Assembly (NCBI RefSeq): GCF_042676025.1
Contig: NZ_JBHTJP010000035.1
Span: forward strand, 496,001-560,000
Direction of reading: 5' to 3'
Length of the DNA: 64,000 nt
Source: Salinimicrobium gaetbulicola
Lineage (GTDB): Bacteria; Bacteroidota; Bacteroidia; Flavobacteriales; Flavobacteriaceae
This document shows, piece by piece, positions 52,237 through 61,214 of the stretch. The notes beneath the pieces were generated by a model. The model made no database searches. It worked only from the letters and a program-made list of their open reading frames with translations, and was not told the origin of the DNA. Position numbers and translations under genes: made by a program. Every line of letters begins with the position of its first letter. Position 1 is the stretch's first letter.

Positions 52237-52263
52237 AAAAAAGTAGTGTGAAAACTACTTTTT
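52237..52263 (-). terminator. Terminator of the HU/polybasic-peptide unit
   Basis: On the minus strand AAAAAGTAGT pairs with ACTACTTTTT and runs into T-rich sequence. The stop codon of the 29-residue gene (TAG, 52255-52257) lies inside the stem. Confidence 0.75.
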
Positions 52264-52344
52264 CTTGTGGCGGTTAGCTCTTCTTCTTTTCTTACGCTTG
52301 TGCGTCGCTACCTTATGTCTTTTTCTTTTTTTACCACTTGGCAT
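52255..52344 (-). CDS. 29-residue polybasic protein, candidate ribosomal or nucleic-acid-binding
   Basis: A small gene starting ATG at 52344 and stopping TAG at 52255. The product begins MPSGKKRKRHKVATHKRKK and is followed by RRRANRHKKK. About 20 of 29 residues are Lys, Arg or His, with no acidic residue. It lies 54 bp downstream of the HU gene on the same strand and its stop is built into a terminator hairpin, which strongly supports a real gene. The composition fits a small ribosomal protein. The novel flavobacterial protein bL38 is one idea, but I cannot confirm the match. THX-type proteins start differently. Confidence 0.72.
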   Translation of the reverse strand: MPSGKKRKRHKVATHKRKKRRRANRHKKK

Positions 52345-52398
52345 AGTGTGACTTTTTAATTAATAATTATTTTTTATAACTGCCTGGACAGTTGGGTA

Positions 52399-52689
52399 TT
52401 ATTTTACGTCTACGTTAGTTTTCACACCTTCAACGAACACCTTAGCAGGTTTGAACGCAGGAATATTGTGTGCAGGAATTTTAATCGTAGTGTTTTTGGA
52501 AATGTTTCTTCCGGTTTTTTCTGCTCTTGTTTTGATGATGAAGCTTCCAAATCCTCTTAAGTAAACATTATCTCCGGCTTCTAATGAAGTTTTTACCTCT
52601 TCCATAAAGGTTTCAACGGTAGCCTGAACGTCTCCTTTTTCCATTCCTAATTTCTCGGAGATCTTCGCTACAATATCTGCTTTCGTCAT
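52399..52689 (-). CDS. hup: HU-family DNA-binding protein
   Basis: A 96-residue histone-like protein. MTKADIVAKISEKLG opens the helical dimerisation part, and GSFIIKTRAEKTGRN together with IPAHNIPAFKPAKVF forms the beta-arm and core of HU. The usual arm motif GRNPxTGxxIxIPA is altered to GRNISKNTTIKIPA. It bends and compacts DNA. A consensus promoter box lies 45 nt upstream, and the polybasic 29-residue gene follows in the same unit. Confidence 0.95.
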   Translation of the reverse strand: MTKADIVAKISEKLGMEKGDVQATVETFMEEVKTSLEAGDNVYLRGFGSFIIKTRAEKTGRNISKNTTIKIPAHNIPAFKPAKVFVEGVKTNVDVK

Positions 52690-52733
52690 TGTCGTATAAT
52701 TTATTAAATTGGGGTTTGTAAATTTTCGAGGTG

Positions 52734-52741
52734 CAAATATA
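52734..52741 (-). promoter_or_regulatory. Promoter -7 box of the HU gene
   Basis: On the minus strand TATATTTG, an exact TAnnTTTG match, ending 45 nt before the ATG. Confidence 0.55.
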
Positions 52742-52826
52742 AGAATTAAATCTGCAACTTTTCAATCCTAAACCATTAAATAGTAAGAGAATAAAGAATT
52801 ATCATTGCATCTAAGAATTTTATTTA

Positions 52827-53867
52827 ATGCTATTCGCTAAAAAACTGAGGACGTGGTATTTGGAAAACAAAAGGGATCTTCCCTGGCGCACTACGTCTAA
52901 TCCTTATTATATATGGTTGAGTGAAATAATACTTCAGCAAACCCGTGTTGCACAGGGAATGCCGTATTATTTTAAGTTCATAAATACATTTCCTGAAGTT
53001 CAGGATCTTGCAAATGCTTCCGAAGAAGAGGTGTTGAAATTATGGCAGGGTCTGGGCTATTATTCCCGGGCTCGAAACCTGCAGGCAGCCGCAAAACATA
53101 TTGTCAATGAACTTGACGGAAACTTTCCCGAATCTTATAACGGTCTTCTTAAATTAAAAGGAGTAGGGGATTATACGGCCAGTGCGGTCGCTTCATTTTG
53201 TTACGCCGAAGCAGTGGCTGTGGTTGATGGAAATGTGTATCGAGTGCTTTCAAGGATATTTGGGATCGATACTCCTATTAATTCTACTGAAGGTAAACGG
53301 CAGTTCAAGGAACTTGCCCAGGAACTTCTTGATAAGAAAGATCCGGCTACCTTTAATCAGGGCTTGATGGAATTTGGTGCCATTCAATGTACTCCCCAAA
53401 AACCACTTTGTGACACCTGTCCTTTTTCAGCCGAATGTGTTGCCTATAATCAGGATAGGATATCAGGGCTTCCGGTAAAACTTAAAAAACAAAAGGTTCG
53501 AAAACGTCATTTTAATTATATAGTATTTTTATCTGAAGAAGGGGAAACTGTTCTTCGGCAAAGAAAGGGAAGGGGTATCTGGGAAGGTTTGTATGAATTT
53601 CCTTTAGTGGAAACCCTTTCAGAAGTTTCTGTTGAAAACCTGGTAAAGGAAGATGGATTTGAAGAATATTCCATGTCTCCTGAAGCAGATGTGCGTCTTT
53701 TTAATGAAGAGCCTATTGTGCATAAACTTTCCCATCAACATATCTACACCAAATTCTGGGTGGTTACGGGAAGTGACCTCCCTGAGAATAAGGTATCGGT
53801 GGCTGAAATGGAGAAGCTTCCGGTGCCGGTACTGATCGAAAAATTTATTGACAGCTTTGGTTTTTAG
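52827..53867 (+). CDS. mutY: A/G-specific adenine DNA glycosylase
   Basis: A 346-residue base-excision enzyme that removes adenine opposite 8-oxoguanine. Catalytic Glu33 is in SEIILQQTRV; the helix-hairpin-helix/GPD motif is LKGVGDYTASAVASF with catalytic Asp134; the 4Fe-4S cysteines are C188, C195, C198 and C204. The C-terminal MutT-like domain (RQRKGRGIWEGLYEFPL) recognises 8-oxoguanine. It is followed by ssb, gldE and gldD, a gene order I know as conserved in flavobacteria. Confidence 0.96.
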   Translation: MLFAKKLRTWYLENKRDLPWRTTSNPYYIWLSEIILQQTRVAQGMPYYFKFINTFPEVQDLANASEEEVLKLWQGLGYYSRARNLQAAAKHIVNELDGNFPESYNGLLKLKGVGDYTASAVASFCYAEAVAVVDGNVYRVLSRIFGIDTPINSTEGKRQFKELAQELLDKKDPATFNQGLMEFGAIQCTPQKPLCDTCPFSAECVAYNQDRISGLPVKLKKQKVRKRHFNYIVFLSEEGETVLRQRKGRGIWEGLYEFPLVETLSEVSVENLVKEDGFEEYSMSPEADVRLFNEEPIVHKLSHQHIYTKFWVVTGSDLPENKVSVAEMEKLPVPVLIEKFIDSFGF

Positions 53868-53993
53868 GATTCCTGCTTTTTTGTAATTTCCCCGAAATAT
53901 TTTCCGTAGAAATAAAAAGAAATAGGTGAAAATGTTAATCGAAGAATTTTTTCCTTATTTTAGAATTTAAATCAATTACTTAAACCATATAAA

Positions 53994-54464
53994 ATGACCG
54001 GAACTTTAAATAAAGTAATGCTTATTGGCCACACTGGAGATGACGTGAAAATGCACTATTTTGAAGGTGGCGGATCTGTAGGTCGTTTTCCTTTGGCCAC
54101 CAATGAGGTGTATACCAACAAGACCACAGGCCAGAGAGTGGAAAATACAGAGTGGCATAATATTGTTGTGCGAAACAAAGCTGCTGAGATCTGCGAGAAG
54201 TACCTTAAAAAAGGTGATAAAGTTTATGTTGAGGGGCGTCTTAAGACCAGAAAATGGCAGGATGAGAAAGGGAATGAGCGGTATTCTACCGAAATACAGT
54301 GTACAGATTTCACCTTTTTAACACCTAAAGACCAGAATGGCCCCGGACAATCTGCAGGAGGCCAAAACCAATATCAAAATCAAAGCCAACCCCGGCAAAA
54401 TACGGCGTCAAATCAAGCTCCCGGAATCCAACATCAGGAGGAAGAGGACGATCTGCCGTTCTAA
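53994..54464 (+). CDS. ssb: Single-stranded DNA-binding protein
   Basis: A 156-residue SSB. The OB-fold occupies about 1-112 (LNKVMLIGHTGDDVKMHYFE, TEWHNIVVRNKAAEICEKYL). A Gln/Asn-rich linker (about 113-145) leads to the acidic tip EEEDDLPF, which binds partner proteins. Length and both ends are as expected. The upstream gap holds only a near-consensus box (TATTTTAG). Confidence 0.96.
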   Translation: MTGTLNKVMLIGHTGDDVKMHYFEGGGSVGRFPLATNEVYTNKTTGQRVENTEWHNIVVRNKAAEICEKYLKKGDKVYVEGRLKTRKWQDEKGNERYSTEIQCTDFTFLTPKDQNGPGQSAGGQNQYQNQSQPRQNTASNQAPGIQHQEEEDDLPF

Positions 54465-54485
54465 GTTTAATTAAAACCGAAACAT

Positions 54486-55808
54486 TTGGATCCTGATCCT
54501 GCCAGTTTAATACCATCTTTCGTTGCTATTGATTTTTCGCAACTTTTTGGTGTGATCGCTGCCCTACTGTTATTAGTTTCCTCGGCCCTTATTTCGGGTG
54601 CCGAAGTCGCTTTCTTTTCTCTTACCCCGGCCGATTTTGAAGTTGACCAGTCTAAAAGGACTGTAAGAGAGAATATTGTTATCAGTCTTTTAGATAAACC
54701 AAAAAAGCTGTTGGCGACCATTCTTGTGGCCAACAATATGATCAATATTGCGATCATTCTCCTTTTTGATACACTTACAGATAACTTTTTTGAGAATATA
54801 AACACCGTTTTCCTGGGTATAAACATGAAGTTTATCATGGAAGTGGTTGTGGTAACTTTCCTTATTTTATTATTTGGCGAGATCCTGCCGAAGGTGTATG
54901 CCAGTCGAAATAAGGTTTTCTTTTCAAGGTTTATGGCTTATCCGCTGAATTTTCTGGATAGCTTTTTCTCTCCTTTAAGTGTACCTATGCGAGCGATGAC
55001 CATATTTATACATGAAAGGCTGGGAAATCAAAAAAGCGGATTAAGTGTAGATCAACTATCTCAGGCGCTCGAGCTAACGAGTCACCATGATACCACTAAA
55101 GAAGAACAGAAGATATTAAAAGGTATCGTTTCCTTCGGAAATACTGATACTAAGCAGGTGATGCGGCCAAGGATGGATATTTTCGCGCTCAACGAAAATC
55201 AGCCGTATAACGAGATCATTCCGGAGATCATTAAAAATGGTTACTCCCGAATTCCTGTTTATAAAGACAGCATTGATTCTGTGACGGGAATTTTATACGT
55301 AAAAGACCTTTTGCCCTACCTGGACCTGGAAGAGTATGACTGGACCTCATTGTTGAGGGAGCCTTATTTCGTGCCGGAGAATAAGAAGCTGGATGACCTT
55401 TTAAATGATTTCAAGAATAAGAAAAACCACCTGGCCATTGTAGTTGACGAATACGGGGGTACCAGCGGACTGATTTCTTTAGAGGATATTATTGAGGAGA
55501 TCGTTGGCGATATTAGTGATGAGTTTGATGACGAGGATCTCATCTTCTCCAAGCTTGATGAGAACAACTATATCTTTGAGGGTAAAACGCCTTTAAAGGA
55601 CTTCTATAGGGTATTGAAGTTGGAGGATACTTCCATGTTCGAAGATAATAAAGGGGAAGCGGAAACCCTTGCCGGATTCCTTTTAGAGATATCCGGAAGT
55701 TTCCCCAAGAAGAACGATGTGATCATTTTTGACCGTTTCAGTTTTAAAATTGAGGTGATAGATCACAAGAGGATCAAACAGATCAAGGTTAGTATTACAG
55801 GCATATGA
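54486..55808 (+). CDS. gldE: Gliding motility-associated protein GldE (HlyC/CorC-type)
   Basis: A 440-residue membrane protein with a CNNM/DUF21 membrane part at about 10-200 (SALISGAEVAFFSLTP), two CBS domains at about 215-340 (RMDIFALNENQPYNEIIPEI, GILYVKDLLPYL) and a CorC_HlyC C-terminal domain at about 350-435. This is the CorC transporter-like architecture; in flavobacteria the copy next to gldD is GldE, whose overexpression compensates for some gldD defects. Start is TTG at 54486, because no ATG lies near the N-terminus. It overlaps gldD by 4 bp. Confidence 0.9.
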   Translation: MDPDPASLIPSFVAIDFSQLFGVIAALLLLVSSALISGAEVAFFSLTPADFEVDQSKRTVRENIVISLLDKPKKLLATILVANNMINIAIILLFDTLTDNFFENINTVFLGINMKFIMEVVVVTFLILLFGEILPKVYASRNKVFFSRFMAYPLNFLDSFFSPLSVPMRAMTIFIHERLGNQKSGLSVDQLSQALELTSHHDTTKEEQKILKGIVSFGNTDTKQVMRPRMDIFALNENQPYNEIIPEIIKNGYSRIPVYKDSIDSVTGILYVKDLLPYLDLEEYDWTSLLREPYFVPENKKLDDLLNDFKNKKNHLAIVVDEYGGTSGLISLEDIIEEIVGDISDEFDDEDLIFSKLDENNYIFEGKTPLKDFYRVLKLEDTSMFEDNKGEAETLAGFLLEISGSFPKKNDVIIFDRFSFKIEVIDHKRIKQIKVSITGI

Positions 55809-56374
55809 AAAAATTAACCTCTATAATACTACTTTTGACCCTGTGTATTTCATGTGCAGATGATCCGCAACCTAAACCCAGGGCGTTCCTTTCAATGGAA
55901 TACCCAGTTGCTGAATATGAAACTGTACATAAAAATTGTCCTTTTGAATTCGAAAAGAACAAGTGGGCTAACCTTGAATTAGCTCCCGGGTCAAGAGATT
56001 GCTGGTGGAATCTTAAGTATGAGCTGTTGGACGGTGCTATTTTTATCACTTATCAACCCGTCCGGAATAATCTGGATTCGCTGCTGCGAGATGCTCAGAA
56101 GTTGCCTTTGCAGCATACCATTAAAGCCGATGCTATTGAAGGGGATATCTATACCAATCCATATCAAAAGACTTACGGGATGTTTTATGAGGTTACGGGA
56201 AATGCGGCTTCTCAGGCTCAGTTCTATATCACCGACAGTGTGAACCATTTTCTTACCGGTTCAATCTATTTTAACGCCCGACCCAACTTTGATTCTATTT
56301 TGCCTGCTTCGGAATATTTGAAAAAAGACATGAGGCATTTGATGGAAACCCTGAAGTGGAAGGAGATTAAATAA
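55805..56374 (+). CDS. gldD: Gliding motility lipoprotein GldD
   Basis: A 189-residue lipoprotein (lipobox LCISC, about Cys17) with the GldD pattern: PKPRAFLSMEYP, YETVHKNCPFEFEKNKWA and CWWNLKY. GldD is required for gliding motility and for function of the T9SS-linked gliding machinery in Flavobacterium johnsoniae. The gene overlaps gldE by 4 bp, in the usual gldE-gldD order. Its presence, with a T9SS cargo at 10.8 kb, indicates that this organism has the gliding/T9SS apparatus. Confidence 0.94.
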   Translation: MKKLTSIILLLTLCISCADDPQPKPRAFLSMEYPVAEYETVHKNCPFEFEKNKWANLELAPGSRDCWWNLKYELLDGAIFITYQPVRNNLDSLLRDAQKLPLQHTIKADAIEGDIYTNPYQKTYGMFYEVTGNAASQAQFYITDSVNHFLTGSIYFNARPNFDSILPASEYLKKDMRHLMETLKWKEIK

Positions 56375-56434
56375 TCTCGATTTTATCTATAGATTTCCAA
56401 ATTATACCGATTTTAGCGGCTCTAAAATCAAAAA

Positions 56435-57319
56435 ATGCCTGTTAATAACCTCAAGTGGATCTACCTGAGCCTTTTGGCGCTGGTGTGGGGAAGTTCATTT
56501 ATACTTATTAAAAAAGGTCTGGTTGGACTCACTGCTTTGCAGGTAGGATCTCTTCGAACCATCTTTGCTGCTCTTTTTCTAATTATGATAGGGCTGAGAA
56601 GTTTGAAGAAGATAAGAAGGCATCAATGGAAATGGATCGCTTTTTCTGGGTTCTTTGGCACTTTTTTCCCGGCTTATTTATTCTCTTTTGCTGAAACTGA
56701 AATTGACAGCGCTATAGTTTCCATATTAAATTCTACCACACCATTATTATCAATGCTGGTTGGAATATTCATATTTCAGGCTGCTTTTATTCAAAGGAAA
56801 TTTGTTGGGGTTTTGGTGGGTCTAGCAGGTACTACGGCCCTTATACTTAGTGGGGCTGCCGTCAATCCTGATCAAAATTACTGGTATTCATTATTGGTTA
56901 TCCTCGCGTCTCTTTTTTACGGGCTCAATGCGAATGTTATTAAAAAACATCTTCAAACCATACCGGCCCTGGCTATTACTACGGGAAATTTTATTGTTAT
57001 TGCTGTTCCGGCCACAATTGTTTTGTCTACCACCGGATTCTTTTCTTCGGAAGTGTTGTTCGCTCCACAGGTGCAGTTATCCTTGATATTTGTTGCGATC
57101 CTTGGAGTTATTGGAACCGGAGCTGCCCTAATAATTTTTAATAAACTGATTCAGATATCAGATCCCGTCTTCTCAACTTCGGTTACTTATCTAATCCCTG
57201 TAGTTGCTCTAGGATGGGGTGCTTTAGACGGTGAAAGCTTCACGTTATTACAGTTAGTCTCTGGTTTTGTGATACTTGTAGGAGTTTGGATCGTAAATTC
57301 CCGAAATAAAAAACCTTAA
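56435..57319 (+). CDS. EamA-family (DMT) transporter
   Basis: A 294-residue drug/metabolite-transporter-type membrane protein with ten hydrophobic helices in two EamA halves (LALVWGSSFILIKKGLVGL at the start of the first; LVILASLFYGLNANVIKK at the start of the second). Such exporters move amino acids, nucleobases or other small metabolites; the substrate is unknown. It starts 60 bp after gldD and is followed by a small membrane peptide gene. Confidence 0.9.
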   Translation: MPVNNLKWIYLSLLALVWGSSFILIKKGLVGLTALQVGSLRTIFAALFLIMIGLRSLKKIRRHQWKWIAFSGFFGTFFPAYLFSFAETEIDSAIVSILNSTTPLLSMLVGIFIFQAAFIQRKFVGVLVGLAGTTALILSGAAVNPDQNYWYSLLVILASLFYGLNANVIKKHLQTIPALAITTGNFIVIAVPATIVLSTTGFFSSEVLFAPQVQLSLIFVAILGVIGTGAALIIFNKLIQISDPVFSTSVTYLIPVVALGWGALDGESFTLLQLVSGFVILVGVWIVNSRNKKP

Positions 57320-57386
57320 AATATTTGGCTTTTTTTTAACTTCGCATTAACTTTACAATCCCAAGTCGAATTAAAAACGGTGAATT

Positions 57387-57533
57387 ATGATAAAGAGAAT
57401 GTTTTTTGGATTTACGCTTTTCGTGGCCTTGTTTACGCTGGTAGCATGGCAATTCGCTAAAGAGGAACTCACTGAACTACAGCCTTCCGAGCCGCAATTG
57501 ACGGTTGAGGAAACTACCTTGGATGTAGTTTAA
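57387..57533 (+). CDS. 48-residue membrane peptide with acidic tail
   Basis: A small gene from ATG 57387 to TAA 57533. The product has a basic start (MIKRM), one hydrophobic helix (FFGFTLFVALFTLVAWQFA), and an acidic C-terminal half (KEELTELQPSEPQ, then LTVEETTLDVV). The layout fits an inner-membrane peptide or a short exported peptide. It starts 67 bp after the transporter gene and is the only sizeable frame in a 414-bp gap. No family is recognised; support is composition and location only. Confidence 0.5.
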   Translation: MIKRMFFGFTLFVALFTLVAWQFAKEELTELQPSEPQLTVEETTLDVV

Positions 57534-57684
57534 TTCGACCTTGTTTGGCGAAAAATTGCTAAACTCTTTTTTCAGAAGGAAGGGTTTTCCTACTAATTAT
57601 TTTACAATTTCATGAGTTCATTTTAGTAATGGATTTCTTACAGTTGTAAATATTTGACAAACAAATTAGATATCAACAAATAAA

Positions 57685-57713
57685 AAAAGCCGATTCATTT
57701 GAATCGGCTTTTT
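57685..57713. terminator. Bidirectional terminator
   Basis: A perfect 12-bp stem, AAAAGCCGATTC (57685-57696) with GAATCGGCTTTT (57701-57712), a 4-nt loop, with A-run and T-run flanks. It ends the M16 operon on the minus strand and the small-peptide unit on the plus strand. Confidence 0.9.
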
Positions 57714-57733
57714 GGTTTTACTAAGTTTTTGTA

Positions 57734-59809
57734 CTATTCAAAATCTGAATCGGAAACACCATCATTAATCTCATAATTACTTACTTCAAAATTAAGAGTC
57801 ATGGCTCCCATACTTTGAGAGATCGCATGTGGGAATTTCACCCCGTTAACTTCTTTGTATTCTGAATAATCGATCGGGATGGTCATCGTCTGAGGTCCTT
57901 GCTTTACCGTTTGAACGGTTCTAAGTTTAAGTCCGCGGTCAACGCTGTAATAGGTGGTAACGTTCTCATTCATCTGAACAACGTAAGCCTCTTCGTCATT
58001 CACTTTTTCGATACCGGTAAGTTCTGCAGTTTCAGCGATCAATTCCGGAAACGGGTGTGATTCAGCTTTTACGGTTTTCAGTTGTTCCTCGTTCATAGGC
58101 ATTTTTTGACCTCTTCCTTCCACGTAACCGTTCTCGCCGTCAAAGATCTGCTTCTGCATTACATTACCTGCCATTGAAACAATGCTTGATGATTTTCCTG
58201 AAGTGGTAGCTTTTGTATCAAGATCCAATTGCTGACCTTGAAGCTGTGCTGAGGCTGTCATATGAATTGATTCAATATTCTTAACAGCTTCTTTTCCGCC
58301 AATAGCCTTCATGTAGTCCTCAAAGACTTTTTGAGCTGTAAGTCCCGGAGCCAATTCTTTTTTGTATTCCGGTTTGTCTACAGGATTCGCGTTTTTGTCG
58401 AAATATTTTACAGGGATCTTTTTCCCGTTGTAAGTAAGTTTCTCAAGGTTTTCAAGAACTTCGCTTCCTTTTCCAACTACCACGATTCTGGCGTTGTCAA
58501 CTTTAAAGTACTTTTGAGCTACTCGTTGGATATCTTCGGCCGTAACGGCATTGATCTTTTTAAGGTAAGTCTCATAGAAATCTTCCGGCAGGTTATCGGT
58601 CTCAATATTTAATGCATATTGGGCAATGGTGGAAGGTTGCTCTAAAGCGAGCACAAAATCTCCGGTGTATTTCGCTTTTGCGTTCTTCAATTCTTCTGCA
58701 GATACCTTTTCATTTCTAATTCTGTGAAGTTCATCAAGGAAAGCCACCACGGCAGAATCGGTCACGGCGTTACGCACACTTGCACTGGCAATGAATCTCG
58801 CCACGTACTTATCATCTCCGGTACTGGAATAAGCTCCGTAAGTATAACCTTTGTCTTCTCTTAAATTAAGAAAAAGGCGAGCTTCCCCACCGCCACCAAG
58901 GATCTTGTTAGCGATAATTGCCGGGAAATAGTCTTCATCTGCTTTTTTCAGTTTAAAGGTGTTGGTTACCTGAATTTCACTTTGTACCGCATTCGGGAAA
59001 TCAATGAAATTCACCTGAGTTTCCGCTACGTTATTAACTTCAGGCATTTGCTGCTTTGAAAGTTCTTTCTTGTTCCAGTCATTGAAATACTTTTTAGCTA
59101 GCTTTTTAACCTCTTTGGTCTTCACGTCTCCTACAACTACCAAATAGGCATTTTGAGGCACGAAATAAGTGCTGTAATAGTCTTTGATATCCTGAAGTGC
59201 TAAATTAGATACAGTTTCTTTAGTTATAAACTCACCGTATGGGTGATCTGTTCCATATGCTAAAGCCCGACTGATCCTGCGCGCGTTTTGTGCGACATCT
59301 TTTTCAGAAACCTTCAAATTTTCTAAAGAGCGTTCTTTTTCTTTTTCAAGTTCTTCCTGTGTGAAATTAGGGTTTAATGCACCTTTAGCCATTAATTCCA
59401 TTACCCTTGGGAAATACTTTGAAAGGGTGTTCGCCGAAGCGCCTTTAGAATTGAAATTTACATATGCTCCAAGGTAATCGATCTCCTCGTTGAACTTATC
59501 TTTTGGAATATCCTTGGTTCCTTCGCCAAGTAATCCGCCCATAATTACAGACGCGCCGGATTTATCACCTTCGGTATGAGGTGGATTATCCATGGAAAGA
59601 CTCATGGTAACACGTGGTAATTTGTGATTTTCAACCACCATTACTTTTAAGCCATTTTTTAGCGTAAAAGTTTCAGGCTTGCTAAGATTGATCTTAGGTG
59701 CAGGGCCAGCTTCTGGCTGAGTGCTGCGGTCTATTTGCTGCGCCTGGATCCCTGTTACGAAAAGGAACAAGATTGCCAGGGCTGATATTTTATTGATCAT
59801 TGCTATCAT
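57734..59809 (-). CDS. M16-family peptidase-like subunit (non-catalytic) with extra C-terminal domain
   Basis: A 691-residue exported protein (signal to about residue 23, ending GIQAQ). The M16 part spans about 45-470: KLPRVTMSLSMDNPP, GGLLGEGTKDIPKDKF, YVVGD-like LVVVGDVKTKEVKKL and LGGGGEARLFLNLREDKGYT. The zinc motif HxxEH is missing at the expected place (SGASVIMGGLLGEGT), so this is the alpha-MPP-like partner. The last 200 residues (MKAIGGKEAVKNIESIHMTA to SNYEI) look like a separate LolA/DUF4292-like beta domain. It follows the catalytic M16 gene by 11 bp. ATG at 59800 is an alternative start. Confidence 0.88.
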   Translation of the reverse strand: MIAMINKISALAILFLFVTGIQAQQIDRSTQPEAGPAPKINLSKPETFTLKNGLKVMVVENHKLPRVTMSLSMDNPPHTEGDKSGASVIMGGLLGEGTKDIPKDKFNEEIDYLGAYVNFNSKGASANTLSKYFPRVMELMAKGALNPNFTQEELEKEKERSLENLKVSEKDVAQNARRISRALAYGTDHPYGEFITKETVSNLALQDIKDYYSTYFVPQNAYLVVVGDVKTKEVKKLAKKYFNDWNKKELSKQQMPEVNNVAETQVNFIDFPNAVQSEIQVTNTFKLKKADEDYFPAIIANKILGGGGEARLFLNLREDKGYTYGAYSSTGDDKYVARFIASASVRNAVTDSAVVAFLDELHRIRNEKVSAEELKNAKAKYTGDFVLALEQPSTIAQYALNIETDNLPEDFYETYLKKINAVTAEDIQRVAQKYFKVDNARIVVVGKGSEVLENLEKLTYNGKKIPVKYFDKNANPVDKPEYKKELAPGLTAQKVFEDYMKAIGGKEAVKNIESIHMTASAQLQGQQLDLDTKATTSGKSSSIVSMAGNVMQKQIFDGENGYVEGRGQKMPMNEEQLKTVKAESHPFPELIAETAELTGIEKVNDEEAYVVQMNENVTTYYSVDRGLKLRTVQTVKQGPQTMTIPIDYSEYKEVNGVKFPHAISQSMGAMTLNFEVSNYEINDGVSDSDFE

Positions 59810-59820
59810 TTTATAAATTT

Positions 59821-61140
59821 TTACTCAACGTCTTTCTTCGGAAGGTATTCAAGTACCACACGTTGATTCGGGTTTAGATATTCATTTGCCACTCGCTTAA
59901 TGTCTTCACGGGTAATAGATCTATAGATCTCGATCTCCTCGTTGATAAGGTCGGTATCTTCGTAAAGCATCTGGTAGGTAGCTAAGGAACTTGCGATCCC
60001 CGAAACACTGCTATTCGAATTCACAAATTGATTTTCAAATTGATTCTGAAGTTTTTCATATTCACGCTGGCTGATAAGTTCCTCCTGAAGTTTTACGATC
60101 TCTTCATCCATTTCATGGACAAGAGTATCAAGAGATGTTTCCCCTAAAGGAAGGGCAAGTACCACATACATACCGTAATCTTTTTGAGGAATGTTTAATG
60201 CGCCTACCTCTAGAGCCTGTTTTTGATCATCGACTAGCTTCTTGTATAGGCGAGAAGATTTTCCGGTTGATAGAACTGAAGAAATCATGTTAAGTACATA
60301 AGCATCCCTCTCAATCATTCCGGGTGTTTTATAACCGAGTATGATCGCAGGGATCTGAATATTTGGGTCATAAAATTTAGCCTCAATGGTTTCTGTAATA
60401 GGATCTTCATCAGGGAAGTTTCTGGTAACTTCTTTTCCGGCCGGAATAGGACCAAAATAATCCTGAATCATTTTTTTTGTTTTAGTAATATCGATGTCGC
60501 CCGCCACTACCAATGTAGCGTTGTTAGGCTTGTAATAGATATCAAAGAATTCTTTGAACTCTTCAAGAGTTGATGCGTCTAGATCTTCCATGTAGCCTAC
60601 ATTGGGATCTTTATAGGGGTGTTTTTTGAAAAGATTAGAAGCCATCTCGTTAATCCAATTCCCATAGGGACGGTTATCATAACGCATTCTTCTTTCTTCT
60701 TTAATAACTTCGTTCTGTGTATCAACTCCAGATTGTTCTATAACCGGGTGCATCATTCTTTCAGATTCCATCCAAAGTCCCAGTTCTAACTGGTTTGAAG
60801 GAAAGATCTCGTAATAATAAGTGCGGTCATTTGAAGTGTTGGCGTTGTTTTTACCGCCATTAGAAGTTACTATTTTGAACCATTCTCCTTTTGCAATGTT
60901 TTCGGTGCCTTCAAAAAGTAAATGTTCGAAAAAATGCGCAAATCCAGATTTGTTATTAATTCTGTCTTTACCACCTACGTCATACATGACGCCTGTTGTA
61001 ACCACCGGAGCTGAATTGTCCTGATGCAGGATCACATCAAGACCATTGTCCAGGGTGTATTCGGTAAATTCAACCTCTTGCGCTATCCCTGCGGTTGACA
61101 GGAGCAAAGCACAGGCCGTAATACGAAGCTTGTTGATCAT
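59821..61140 (-). CDS. M16-family zinc peptidase (catalytic subunit)
   Basis: A 439-residue exported peptidase (signal to about 20, ending STAGIAQ). The inverted zinc motif HFFEH is at 69-73 (His69, Glu72, His73), with the third ligand Glu148/149 in NEVIKEERRMRYDN. These are the features of processing-peptidase/pitrilysin enzymes, which form heterodimers with a non-catalytic partner. That partner is encoded directly downstream. A periplasmic role in peptide degradation is likely; substrates are unknown. Confidence 0.93.
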   Translation of the reverse strand: MINKLRITACALLLSTAGIAQEVEFTEYTLDNGLDVILHQDNSAPVVTTGVMYDVGGKDRINNKSGFAHFFEHLLFEGTENIAKGEWFKIVTSNGGKNNANTSNDRTYYYEIFPSNQLELGLWMESERMMHPVIEQSGVDTQNEVIKEERRMRYDNRPYGNWINEMASNLFKKHPYKDPNVGYMEDLDASTLEEFKEFFDIYYKPNNATLVVAGDIDITKTKKMIQDYFGPIPAGKEVTRNFPDEDPITETIEAKFYDPNIQIPAIILGYKTPGMIERDAYVLNMISSVLSTGKSSRLYKKLVDDQKQALEVGALNIPQKDYGMYVVLALPLGETSLDTLVHEMDEEIVKLQEELISQREYEKLQNQFENQFVNSNSSVSGIASSLATYQMLYEDTDLINEEIEIYRSITREDIKRVANEYLNPNQRVVLEYLPKKDVE

Positions 61141-61214
61141 TGTATTTTAAGATTTAGTTTATAGTCAATGTATAAGTATGGCAAGTTGTGAATTCGTTAC
61201 ACATAATGTGAACT

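Noticed and set aside
54486..55808. Plain hemolysin or CorC-type magnesium exporter
   Set aside because: The domain set fits, but direct coupling to gldD and the mutY-ssb order indicate GldE.
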